Assembly (NCBI GenBank): GCA_947455025.1
Contig: CANGLU010000004.1
Span: 1 to 64,000, forward strand
Source of the DNA: Hyphomicrobiales bacterium
Lineage (GTDB): Bacteria; Pseudomonadota; Alphaproteobacteria; Rhizobiales; Beijerinckiaceae
Reading direction: 5' to 3'
Length of the DNA: 64,000 bases
In this document: in pieces, positions 20,063 through 28,548 of the stretch
Layout of the letters: each line of letters begins with the position of its first letter
Numbering within the stretch: position 1 is the stretch's first letter
The notes under the pieces: generated by a model
What the model was told of the DNA's origin: nothing
What the model saw: the letters and a program-made list of their open reading frames with translations, nothing else
Databases searched by the model: none
Translations under genes and position numbers: made by a program

Positions 20063-20797
20063 TCAAGTGTCAAATTCATCAACATTGGGCGTAAGCGCAC
20101 CTCTTGATCCGCGATATCCGGTCGCAACAACGTAAAGCTCTGCCGAATCGGCCCGACTTGCCGCCGGCTTATAGTGCCGAACCACAGCGAAATCGCGTTT
20201 CAAATTGGCCAAAAGCTCCCCCTCGGTGCCACCTTGCAACACCTTTGCGAGGAAAACACCGCCGGGGGCGAGGACTTCACGAGCGAAATCGGCAGCTAAT
20301 TCCGCCAATGCCACGATCTTCAAATGATCGGTTTTCTTATGCCCAGTCGTATTGGCCGCCATATCCGACATAACGACATCAGCGTCACCGCCGAGCATCT
20401 CCTTTAACCGCTCGGGTGCATCCTCGAGAAGAAAATCCATGACCTGAAAGTCAACGCCCGCGATCGGCTCGATTTCTAAAAGGTCAATCCCGACGACTTT
20501 GCCGCGCCCTTTGTCCGAGCCAACGATCTTTGCCGCGACCTGCGCCCATCCACCGGGGGCTGCTCCCAGATCAACAATTCGACCGCCCGATTTGAACAAT
20601 TTGAATTTTTCATTGAGTTCAATGATTTTGAACGCGGCTCGCGAGCGGTAACCCTCCCGTTTGGCCCGCGCCACAAAAGGATCGTTTAACTGACGCTCGA
20701 GCCATCTGGTTTGCGAAACGGTTCGCCTTTTTGACGATTTAACGCGTTGCTTTAACGATCGCCCGCCTTCACGGCCTGAACTATTTTCGGATGTCAT
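20063..20797 (-). CDS. rlmE: 23S rRNA (uridine-2'-O)-methyltransferase RlmE (FtsJ)
   Basis: Methylates U2552 of 23S rRNA in late 50S assembly. 244 residues with a basic N-terminal extension of about 45 residues rich in Lys, Arg and Ser. The core has [14 protein letters not shown], the SAM motif [14 protein letters not shown], and the K-D-K-E residues including [13 protein letters not shown] and FLAKVLQGG. The ATG at 20797 overlaps the ppx stop as ATGA, which fixes the start and shows tight coupling; the longer frame is unnecessary. Confidence 0.95.
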   Translation of the reverse strand: MTSENSSGREGGRSLKQRVKSSKRRTVSQTRWLERQLNDPFVARAKREGYRSRAAFKIIELNEKFKLFKSGGRIVDLGAAPGGWAQVAAKIVGSDKGRGKVVGIDLLEIEPIAGVDFQVMDFLLEDAPERLKEMLGGDADVVMSDMAANTTGHKKTDHLKIVALAELAADFAREVLAPGGVFLAKVLQGGTEGELLANLKRDFAVVRHYKPAASRADSAELYVVATGYRGSRGALTPNVDEFDT

Positions 20798-21870
20798 GCT
20801 CGACCCGCCCGTGTCTGCGGCCAAACGCCATCATCCGTCATGAGCTGCATGAGTATGCCCTCACGCAAGCCTCGGTCCGCCACCCGAACGCGATCCGATG
20901 GAAAAACCTGTCGAATCGCATCGAGAATGGCGCAGCCCGATAAAACCAAATCGGCCCGCTCGGTACCAATACAGGCGCTAGCTTCGCGCTCCTGATAGGT
21001 CATTTTGAGCAATCGCTCAACGATCACGCTAATCTCACCGCTTTTCATCCAAATGCCGTCAACCGCCCGCCGATCATAACGTGGCAGCCCCAAATGCACC
21101 CCAGCCAAAGTTGTAACGGTGCCCGACGTCCCAAGCAGATGAAAATTTATCGGCCGCGTGGCGTCTCCCAAGGCTTGAACAAAAGGCTGCAAAAGCTCAA
21201 CAACCTCACCTACCATAATATCATAGAGCTCTGGCGTGACATGGCGCCCACCGTGCCGCTCAGCGAGGCTCACGACACCTACCGGCAGCGAGGACCATTC
21301 CCGTATCCGATGGCGCACGGTCTGCTTCGCCTGACTTTCTTGATCCAACCAAACGATCTCGGTGGAACCGCCGCCAATATCAAACAAGACAACGCTTTCC
21401 GCCGCCGGATCCGCCAAGGCCGCGCACCCTGACGCCGCCAATACGGCCTCTGTTTCGCGGTCTATGATTTCAAGCCTTAAGCCGGTTTCATTTTCGACTC
21501 GGGCGATAAATGCTTCGCTGTTCTTCGCTGCCCTGCAAGCTTCCGTGGCGATCAACCTTGCACGGGTAACGCCACGGTGATCCATTTTAGAGCGACAAAT
21601 TTTAAGGGCTTCGATTGTCCGGAGAATCGCCGCTTCACTCAAATGCTGGGTTACGCCCAACCCTTCCCCTAAGCGAACAATGCGGGAAAATGCGTCGACA
21701 ACACGAAACCCATCCTTAGACGGTCTTGCCATGAGCAGACGACAATTATTGGTGCCAAGGTCCAGCGCGCCATAAATAATAGACGCAGCTCCACGGTGGG
21801 TTCGGCGTTCCATCGAACGCGATCCATTCAAGCCCATTTCATTCTTACGCTGGACAAATGCCCGCGACAT
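20794..21870 (-). CDS. ppx: Ppx/GppA family exopolyphosphatase
   Basis: Sugar-kinase-fold phosphatase that degrades polyphosphate or pppGpp. About 358 residues. Signatures: [16 protein letters not shown] (phosphate loop 1) and [14 protein letters not shown] (second phosphate-binding motif), with [11 protein letters not shown] in the C-terminal half of the core. It lacks the long C-terminal HD-like domain of E. coli Ppx, as is usual for the short alphaproteobacterial form. The longest frame starts at TTG 21930; the ATG at 21870 is my choice, and ATGs further in remain possible. Its stop overlaps the rlmE start. Whether poly-P or pppGpp is the main substrate cannot be told. Confidence 0.88.
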   Translation of the reverse strand: MSRAFVQRKNEMGLNGSRSMERRTHRGAASIIYGALDLGTNNCRLLMARPSKDGFRVVDAFSRIVRLGEGLGVTQHLSEAAILRTIEALKICRSKMDHRGVTRARLIATEACRAAKNSEAFIARVENETGLRLEIIDRETEAVLAASGCAALADPAAESVVLFDIGGGSTEIVWLDQESQAKQTVRHRIREWSSLPVGVVSLAERHGGRHVTPELYDIMVGEVVELLQPFVQALGDATRPINFHLLGTSGTVTTLAGVHLGLPRYDRRAVDGIWMKSGEISVIVERLLKMTYQEREASACIGTERADLVLSGCAILDAIRQVFPSDRVRVADRGLREGILMQLMTDDGVWPQTRAGRA

Positions 21871-21975
21871 CCCGATCCGACCAAAATTACTGTTCAGACC
21901 AATGGTAACACCATGGAAGCAGCGCTGCAAAGCTTCATATCGGCTCGCACAACTTCCATATGATCGACAATATCG

Positions 21976-22389
21976 TTAATTCAACGATCTAGCCTGTGAT
22001 AATTGTTCCATAGCTTTCGCCAAACGGGCCGGAATAACCGGTTTTGTTATTAAAGCGTCAAATCCGGCATTGCGTGCCTCATCAACGAGAGCCCGTGTTG
22101 CCCGCGATGCAACAAGGACGGATCTAGGAATCTTCGATGAGGATTGGCTCAATTGAACCATACGACAAATCTCTGCCGATGAGAGCACGGGCATATTTTC
22201 GTCAATAATAACGAGATCAACACTCAATTGGCCTAAACAATCAAACATTGAGCGCAACGAATCGGCCGTCCAGATGGCGGCATATCCATAACCTGACAGT
22301 ATTTCGACGAGTAGTCCGCGAAAATATCGATCAGGACTAACGACAAGAACGCCAAGCCGCTTGGCTGCAGGTGCATTTGTTTGGTTCAT
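21976..22389 (-). CDS. lone receiver-domain protein (CheY-like)
   Basis: A 137-residue single-domain response regulator with no output domain. The domain begins at about residue 14 (LGVLVVSPDRYFRGLLVEIL). The phospho-acceptor is the last Asp of VDLVIIDENMP, and the conserved Lys is in LITKPV. The first acidic pair is reduced to a single Asp (SPD), and the usual Thr/Ser is a Ser in VLVASRAT, so phosphorylation is likely but kinetics may differ. The longest frame starts at TTG 22425; ATG 22389 is preferred. It stands alone between ppx and the RND pump with no histidine kinase nearby, so its partner is unknown. Confidence 0.8.
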   Translation of the reverse strand: MNQTNAPAAKRLGVLVVSPDRYFRGLLVEILSGYGYAAIWTADSLRSMFDCLGQLSVDLVIIDENMPVLSSAEICRMVQLSQSSSKIPRSVLVASRATRALVDEARNAGFDALITKPVIPARLAKAMEQLSQARSLN

Positions 22390-22502
22390 CGCGACTAACT
22401 GGGGCTGCGCTAAAATGGGATACAACCCTAATCATGCACCACCAATATGAAGCGAGGCCAAAGAATTTCGTTAAAATAACACTATTTCAGCGACAATCCT
22501 CG

Positions 22503-25500
22503 TTATTCCGCCGGTAATATCGCAGTCTCGGCCAACTCGGTTCTAGGTTTTCCCTTTAAGAAGGTATCGATCTTATCGAGATAAATATAGACTACCGGCG
22601 TAATAAACAATGTGAGGATCTGCGATACGGCTAGACCGCCGACAACAGCAATACCCAAGGGTTGCCGCAATTCCGAACCCGCTCCCGAGCCCAACGCGAT
22701 TGGCAAGGTGCCGAACAAAGCGGCAAAGGTCGTCATCATAATGGGCCGAAACCTAATCAAAGCAGCCTCACGAATGGCCGCAATCGCCGTCGCGCCCTCA
22801 GCCCGTTTTTCCAAGGCAAAATCCACCATCATGATGGCGTTCTTTTTTACGATGCCAACCAGCATCAAAATGCCGATAATGGCGATCACCGATAGATCGA
22901 GGTTAAAATATTGCAGGGCTAACAGTGCCCCCAACCCGGCCGAAGGCAGACCAGACAAGATCGTAATGGGGTGAATAAAGCTCTCATACAGGACGCCCAA
23001 AACAATATAAATAACAACAACGGCAGCTAGAATAAGAAGCCCCTGCCCTTTCAGAGAATCTTGAAACTGTGCAGCAGACCCCGAGAAGCCGGGCGTTACG
23101 ACCGCCGGTAATCCCACTATCTTTTCCGCCCCTCGAATAGCATCGACCGCCTGGCCCAATGAAACACCCGGCGCCAAATTAAAAGAAATGGTAACAGCCG
23201 GTTGCTGCGACTGACGATTAATTGTCAAAGGCCCAATGTTTCGCCGTATCGAAGCGACGGCTTGAAGCGGAACGGTTTGACCGGACGAGCTTCTTACGAA
23301 TAGCCTTTGTAAGGCCGTCGGATCAGACTGATAATCCCGATTGGCTTCCATAATCACGGCATAGTCTGATGCTGACGTGTAAATCGTCGATATCTGACGG
23401 GTCCCAAAAGCGTTATAAAGCGTTTGTCGAATGGCATCAGACGACACACCCAGATTAGCCGCCTTTTCGCGATCTAAGTCGACCACAATTTGCGGATTAG
23501 CAATTTGAAGATCGCTTGTAACGTCACGAAGCTCAGGGGTCTTGGCCAGTTGCTCACGCATTTTTGGAGCTGATCCAAACAGCGCTTCAATATCAGCCGA
23601 CTGCAGCGTGTATTGATACTGCGCTCGAGATAAACGGCCCGCATTTAAATTTAAATTTTGGATCGGAATAAATACCGATGTGATACCTGGAACCTGCGAT
23701 GTTGCCTTTCTAAGGCGCGCAATAATCTTTGATACATCATCGCGTGACGCACGAGGCTTCAGCTGAATAAACATGAAGCCCTGATTGGTTGCACCAAAAC
23801 CAACCGCGGCGGTGAAATAATCAACCGCAGGATCCTTCGCCACGATCTGATTGATCTGAATTTGATGGGCCGACATCGCTTCAAATGAAATATCAGGCGC
23901 AGCTTCGGTTGACGCCCGTAACAGTCCCGTATCCTCTTGCGGAAAGAAGCCCTTTGGAATGTCACCATAGAGCTTAGCAGTAAGACCTAGGGTTGCGATC
24001 GTTAAAACCAGCACAACGAGGCGGATCTTTAAAATAAAATCAAGCGATACTTGATAAAGATACAACACGCCATTAAAGCCCGCATCGACCGTCCGTGCGA
24101 ACAGTCCTGGCTTCTTATGCGCATCGTGAGATGATAAAACCCGCGCACAAACCATAGGCGTCAAGGTCAGCGAGACAAAGCCCGATACAAGAATGGCTAC
24201 CGAGATCGTTGCGGCAAATTCACGGAACACTCGGCCGACGACTCCGCCCATGAAAAACACGGGAATAAAAACCGCAACCAGCGATAGGGTGATCGAGATA
24301 ATCGTAAAACCAATCTCGCGCGCCCCAAGCAAGGCTGCCGCAAATGGCTTCATGCCTTCCTCGACATGACGAACAATGTTTTCAAGCATAACAATTGCAT
24401 CGTCGACCACAAAACCAACCGATAGCGTCAATGCAAGCAACGAAATATTGTCAATTGAATAGCCAAACATATACATGGCTGCAAACGTACCAACCAGCGA
24501 AACTGGCAAGGCGAGTGCTGGAATAATAGTGGCTGACAGCGATTTTAAGAAGATAAAAATCACCATGATAACGAGAGCCATCGCTAAAATAAGCGAGAAC
24601 TGAACGTCCGATACGGCCTCGCGGATGGGAATCGAACGATCCGTCAAAATATCCATTGAAACAGATGCCGGCAGCTGGTCGCGGTAAGCGGGAATTTTTG
24701 CCTTTACTTGATCTACAACATCAACCGTATTGGCGTCTGATTGACGATAAACCGCCAGGAGGATCGAACGATCCGATACATACCAGCTCGCTGTTTGGTC
24801 ATTTTCGACTGAGTCACGGACGGTTGCAATATCGGCTAGTTTTACCGGCACACCATTTTTTGACGAAACAACGATCGATCCATAATCCGATGCCGATCGC
24901 AATTGCCCCGATGCTTCAATCGTTACAAGCTGCCGGCTGCCACGTAGTGTTCCCGTTGGTTGATTTGAATTCGCGTCCGATACGCTTTTCTGGATATCAG
25001 CGAAGGAAAGCCCGCGGGCCGAAACAGCTTCGGGATCAGCAGAAATGCGAACTGCATATTTTTGTTGGCCAAAAATTTGAACTTGGGCAACGCCATTAAT
25101 CTGCGAAATTTGCTGTTGCAGAATTTGCTCGGCGTAGTCATTCACTTTCGATAGAGGAAGCGTCGATGACCGTAAGGCTAAAAATAAGACGGGTTGATCG
25201 GCTGGATTAACTTTTCTAAAACTTGGCGGATTCGGTAAATCGGCAGGTAACCGTCTAAGCGATCCACTAATAGCCGCTTGAACATCCAATGCCGCTCCAT
25301 CAATATTCCGATCGAGATCAAATTGAAGCGTTATGTTTGTCGAGCCAAGGCTCGAAATCGACGTCATCGAGGTTACGCCTGAAATCGTCGAAAACTGACG
25401 TTCAAGGGGAGCAGCAACCGATGATGCCATGCTTTCAGGGCTCGCGCCTGGTAAATTGGCGGAGATACTTATTGTCGGAAAATCCACCCGTGGTAATGCA

Positions 25501-25604
25501 GCAACAGGTAGGAGTCTGTATGCAAAAAGTCCGAAAATAATAAACGATAGTGTAATTAGCGTCGTCATTACCGGACGACGAATGCAAAGCTCTGAAATCG
25601 ACAT
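22503..25604 (-). CDS. RND multidrug efflux permease (MdtB/MdtC-like HAE1 family)
   Basis: A 1033-residue proton-driven inner-membrane pump subunit. It has the RND layout of 12 membrane segments with two large periplasmic loops. The proton relay is intact: VDDAIVMLENI (the Asp pair of TM4) and a TM10 Lys in GIVKKNAIMMVDFA. The N-terminus SISELCIRRPVMTTLITL and FFPQEDTGLL are typical of the MdtB/MdtC/MuxB branch rather than AcrB itself. It follows the membrane fusion protein with no gap. No outer-membrane TolC partner is in the window. Substrates cannot be predicted. Confidence 0.93.
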   Translation of the reverse strand: MSISELCIRRPVMTTLITLSFIIFGLFAYRLLPVAALPRVDFPTISISANLPGASPESMASSVAAPLERQFSTISGVTSMTSISSLGSTNITLQFDLDRNIDGAALDVQAAISGSLRRLPADLPNPPSFRKVNPADQPVLFLALRSSTLPLSKVNDYAEQILQQQISQINGVAQVQIFGQQKYAVRISADPEAVSARGLSFADIQKSVSDANSNQPTGTLRGSRQLVTIEASGQLRSASDYGSIVVSSKNGVPVKLADIATVRDSVENDQTASWYVSDRSILLAVYRQSDANTVDVVDQVKAKIPAYRDQLPASVSMDILTDRSIPIREAVSDVQFSLILAMALVIMVIFIFLKSLSATIIPALALPVSLVGTFAAMYMFGYSIDNISLLALTLSVGFVVDDAIVMLENIVRHVEEGMKPFAAALLGAREIGFTIISITLSLVAVFIPVFFMGGVVGRVFREFAATISVAILVSGFVSLTLTPMVCARVLSSHDAHKKPGLFARTVDAGFNGVLYLYQVSLDFILKIRLVVLVLTIATLGLTAKLYGDIPKGFFPQEDTGLLRASTEAAPDISFEAMSAHQIQINQIVAKDPAVDYFTAAVGFGATNQGFMFIQLKPRASRDDVSKIIARLRKATSQVPGITSVFIPIQNLNLNAGRLSRAQYQYTLQSADIEALFGSAPKMREQLAKTPELRDVTSDLQIANPQIVVDLDREKAANLGVSSDAIRQTLYNAFGTRQISTIYTSASDYAVIMEANRDYQSDPTALQRLFVRSSSGQTVPLQAVASIRRNIGPLTINRQSQQPAVTISFNLAPGVSLGQAVDAIRGAEKIVGLPAVVTPGFSGSAAQFQDSLKGQGLLILAAVVVIYIVLGVLYESFIHPITILSGLPSAGLGALLALQYFNLDLSVIAIIGILMLVGIVKKNAIMMVDFALEKRAEGATAIAAIREAALIRFRPIMMTTFAALFGTLPIALGSGAGSELRQPLGIAVVGGLAVSQILTLFITPVVYIYLDKIDTFLKGKPRTELAETAILPAE

Positions 25605-26738
25605 TTACTGCGCTCCCGTGGAAGCGCCCTTAGGCTCAACCTTAACACCATCTACCAACTGAATTTGACCGTCGGTGACAAGCTTTTCACCCCCCGAAAG
25701 ACCTTCAATAATTTCAGTTTGACCGTCTACTGTTCGCCCCACTTTAACAGGCGTCACCTTTGCTCGGCCATCCGACACAACAAACACCAATGACCCTTTG
25801 GGGCCAGATTGGACCGCCTCCCTTGGGGCGCTGACAACATTGTCCGGAACCTTCAAGGTGACGCGCACATTGCAAAGCGATCCAGGCCACAAGGTCTCAT
25901 TCGCGTTTTCAAAAAGCGCACGAACCGTAACCGTACCAGAAGACGTATCGATGGCATTATCCACGACAGCTATCTTTCCAATCGATACGGTGCCTGAGCC
26001 CTGAAAAGTAGCTTCAACCTTGGCCGAAGGATCATTTAATGCTGTTTTGATATCAGGCAAGAACCGCTGCGGCACACTAAAGGCAACATAAATCGGCGAT
26101 ATCTGATTAATGATGGCAAATGGCACGCTTCCGTCGCCCGTCTTTGCAATATTACCGACCCGAATGCCCGCGACACCAACCCGCCCACTAATCGGCGCCG
26201 TAATTGTGTAGTAGCTGAGCTGCACCTTCAAACTATCGAGCGCCGCTCGGTCGGCCGCAAGTTGGGCTGAAAACGTCGCAACCTGGGTTTTGCTGTTTTC
26301 TAAATTAACTTTTGACGCAAATTCATTTGCAGCCAATGCTTCATTTCGAACAACGTCCCGCTGCGCCTGTTCGAGCTGGGCTGATGTTCGAGCAACCGTT
26401 GCCTCTGCCTGTCGTATTTGTGCTTCGATGCTCCGCTGATCCAAGCGGACTAGAACATCACCCGCATGGACCACAGCACCATCTGCAAAGGCTACATCGA
26501 TAATCTGCCCCTCGACGCGCGGACGAAGGGTGACGGAAGAGACCGGTTGAACAGTCCCGATCGTGTCAATCCTCACCGGCAAGGAGCCAAGTTTCGCCTC
26601 GCCTAACAAAACCGGGACAACACGTTCGGGTTGTCCGGTCGGCGCCGAAGTCTGTGCGCTACTGACAGACGGTAAAAGGGTCGGCAAAATAAAGGCCGCA
26701 ACTGCGATAACTGAGCTATAGTTTTTAGCTTCCAACAT
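25605..26738 (-). CDS. RND efflux membrane fusion protein (MdtA-like)
   Basis: Periplasmic adaptor linking the RND permease to an outer-membrane channel, 377 residues. A signal peptide covers about residues 1-29 (AVAAFILPTLLPSVSSAQ). The family order follows: beta-barrel and lipoyl halves (PRVEGQIIDVAFADGAVVHAGDVLVRLD), an alpha hairpin rich in Ala and Gln (about 110-170), the second lipoyl half TITAPISGRVG, and the C-terminal beta domains. No lipobox cysteine is seen. It is the first gene of the pump operon, with the permease starting directly after its stop. A candidate operator lies about 100-130 bp upstream. Confidence 0.92.
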   Translation of the reverse strand: MLEAKNYSSVIAVAAFILPTLLPSVSSAQTSAPTGQPERVVPVLLGEAKLGSLPVRIDTIGTVQPVSSVTLRPRVEGQIIDVAFADGAVVHAGDVLVRLDQRSIEAQIRQAEATVARTSAQLEQAQRDVVRNEALAANEFASKVNLENSKTQVATFSAQLAADRAALDSLKVQLSYYTITAPISGRVGVAGIRVGNIAKTGDGSVPFAIINQISPIYVAFSVPQRFLPDIKTALNDPSAKVEATFQGSGTVSIGKIAVVDNAIDTSSGTVTVRALFENANETLWPGSLCNVRVTLKVPDNVVSAPREAVQSGPKGSLVFVVSDGRAKVTPVKVGRTVDGQTEIIEGLSGGEKLVTDGQIQLVDGVKVEPKGASTGAQ

Positions 26739-26841
26739 TTATTTTCCAAACCGTTCTCGTTCACCAATTGACCCGTCTTCGACCCATAAAGCATGGGGAT
26801 ACGTGACGTTAAAAAGACATATGACCTGCTTTTGCTATCGG

Positions 26842-26868
26842 ATCACATGAAATTTTTGTCATGTTGAT
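26842..26868. promoter_or_regulatory. imperfect inverted repeat upstream of the efflux operon
   Basis: ATCACATGA (26842-26850) faces TCATGTTGAT (26859-26868) around an 8-nt AT-rich centre; the inner CATGA/TCATG arms are perfect and the outer arms match with one inserted base. It lies 104-130 bp before the membrane fusion protein start and about 95 bp before the tRNA, so it could serve either. Pump operons are often controlled by TetR- or MarR-type repressors binding such repeats, but no repressor gene is adjacent. Confidence 0.25.
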
Positions 26869-26962
26869 CTGTCAAATACTTGTCACGGCGGCTTCGCTTC
26901 GATAAGGAACCTTACCAGACTCGATCGTTAGACGAGTAAATCTTGCATTTGCACCTTTATGG

Positions 26963-27036
26963 TGGGGGATAGTTCAACGGTAGAACAGCGGACTCTGACT
27001 CCGTTAATCTTGGTTCGAATCCAGGTCCCCCAGCCA
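26963..27036 (+). tRNA. tRNA-Gln (anticodon CUG)
   Basis: A complete cloverleaf with encoded CCA. The acceptor is TGGGGGA with TCCCCCA, the D stem GTTC/GAAC, the anticodon stem GCGGA/TCCGT around loop CTCTGAC, giving anticodon CTG (reads CAG). The T arm is CTTGG-TTCGAAT-CCAGG and the discriminator base is G. It resembles rhizobial tRNA-Gln. It stands alone, 224 bp from the efflux operon start and 108 bp before the unknown gene pair. No duplicate of its 3' end was noticed nearby. Confidence 0.95.
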
Positions 27037-27144
27037 AAATGGCTCAAATTTCTCCCGAAATAAGCAAATTTTGAGCAAAATCGATAAATTGTTATGGTTT
27101 TTGCGGAAAGTAGCTATATATTTGTATCGTTCGAGTACGAGCAA

Positions 27145-27948
27145 ATGATGCCAAAGCGACAGCGATTTCCCATACCGCCCACGGCTGATGACATCGCCGC
27201 CGCACCTCTCGTGGTGAAAGATGCGCTACGTGGGATACGCCGTAAATTGCGTAATATCTCTCCTGAAATTACGGAATCGGGCCTTTCGGGACAAAACTCG
27301 TCCCTTTTATCGCCTCTTGCCATTGCAACAGCGCTTTTCAACGAAACCCGAAAAATTACATCGTTCGGGGAAGATATCGCTCGGGATATCTTATTTCGGC
27401 ATCGAGATGAAGCGAGGCTTGCAGCCTTTGGGGCGGCGGGTTTCGGTAGACCGAGGCAAAAATTATCGGAAGGCCACCGCCATAATTTTGTCGCCTCACG
27501 CTACGCCGCTTTAAAAATACTGGCGCGCCAACTCGGAGCTGACGATCAACTTATCCTGGAACAACCCATCGATACGACCTATTTGAGACTTTTGGCACGA
27601 TTTTCTGACGTCTCATCGGCTTCGCCATCTCAAAATGAGCTAAATTTTGATAAAATTGCCATATCGGCCATAGAACTCGAAAAATCAGGCGCGATCCAGC
27701 ATCCTAAATCAGATCATCAGACGCCCCATCGCGCCCAACTGATCTTCGCCGCTTTAGGATTGGCCGAGACCATCTTGAATCTATCGACCATTCATACAGT
27801 CGAGTCGACATTAGCCGCGTTAAACCTGGCCGCGGATGTTATCGTCTTGCGGAAACCGTCAATTGCGGCAATATTCGATGGGTTCGACCCGGAAGCTCAA
27901 CTCTCTGCGGAATTTAGGCTGCTAGCCCCCCCTCTTACGGAGGCATAA
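27145..27948 (+). CDS. conserved-looking hypothetical protein, first of an unknown pair
   Basis: Not recognised. About 267 residues, soluble, mostly helical by composition, with no signal peptide or membrane segment. The N-terminal quarter is basic and Pro/Arg-rich (KRQRFPIPPTADDIAA, then ALRGIRRKLRN); Ala/Leu-rich helices fill the rest (ALKILARQLGADD, HTVESTLAALNLAADVIV). No catalytic motif is evident. The longest frame starts at ATG 27094, but those 17 residues look non-coding; ATG 27145 or 27148 is preferred on sequence character, without a strong ribosome binding site. The next gene starts 3 bp after the stop, with GGAGG inside this gene's last codons, so the two are co-translated. Confidence 0.6.
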   Translation: MMPKRQRFPIPPTADDIAAAPLVVKDALRGIRRKLRNISPEITESGLSGQNSSLLSPLAIATALFNETRKITSFGEDIARDILFRHRDEARLAAFGAAGFGRPRQKLSEGHRHNFVASRYAALKILARQLGADDQLILEQPIDTTYLRLLARFSDVSSASPSQNELNFDKIAISAIELEKSGAIQHPKSDHQTPHRAQLIFAALGLAETILNLSTIHTVESTLAALNLAADVIVLRKPSIAAIFDGFDPEAQLSAEFRLLAPPLTEA

Positions 27949-27951
27949 CCG

Positions 27952-28548
27952 ATGCGTTTGCCAATGGTTGCCGAACTCAATGGCGAATCCGATTTACGGC
28001 ACCGCATTCGCGATCTTCGTTTCTTCGAAGAATCGTTCCGAAAAAACGTACAACTTACCTTTCCAGAAGGTGCAACGCGGTCAAAAACGGATCAAGCGAG
28101 GCTTAGATCGAGTTTTCTGGCATGGCTCGAATCGTTTCAGGCCAATCGGCATTTAGCGGGCATCGATCGTAAAGACTTTATCTGTTTTTCGGCCGGGACC
28201 ATGTTGGCCGAATTATTTAGACACGATCCTTTATCTGTCTCATCAGAAGCAAAATCAGGTGACAGTGCCACAACGGTTTGGCCAGAAGGCTCAGCCTATG
28301 TGAGTTATTGCTTAGGCGTTGCATTGACCGTGCTCGAACAAGAATTTAACCTATCAGCCGAAATTCCAGAATACGCCAATGACCCACGCATTTGGCAAAG
28401 TTTCAAAGAAAATGTTCAGGACAATCCTGATCTTGCTATCCCGTTTCTAGATATGCTTCTCGGTCAATCCCCGAATTGGAACGAACCCGCAATGGCAGAA
28501 AAGCGCCCCGCGGTTAAAGAAAAATCATCTCCGTCGCTCGGCAATTAA
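27952..28548 (+). CDS. conserved-looking hypothetical protein, second of an unknown pair
   Basis: Not recognised. 198 residues, soluble and acidic towards the C-terminus. Features: an opening MRLPMVAEL, a mixed-charge helix LRFFEESFRKNVQLTF, then SFLAWLESFQANRHLAG and IDRKDFICFSAGTMLAELFRH, an invariant-looking VWPEGSAYVSYC, and LAIPFLDMLLG near the end. The pattern of conserved-looking aromatic and charged residues suggests a folded domain. It starts 3 bp after the previous gene with GGAGG upstream, and its last four bases overlap the end of the convergent acetoacetyl-CoA synthetase gene. Confidence 0.65.
   Translation: MRLPMVAELNGESDLRHRIRDLRFFEESFRKNVQLTFPEGATRSKTDQARLRSSFLAWLESFQANRHLAGIDRKDFICFSAGTMLAELFRHDPLSVSSEAKSGDSATTVWPEGSAYVSYCLGVALTVLEQEFNLSAEIPEYANDPRIWQSFKENVQDNPDLAIPFLDMLLGQSPNWNEPAMAEKRPAVKEKSSPSLGN

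Noticed and set aside
26963-27036. tRNA-Gln as an integration site for a genomic island
   Set aside because: No integrase gene and no repeat of the tRNA 3' end were seen downstream; the flanking genes look native.
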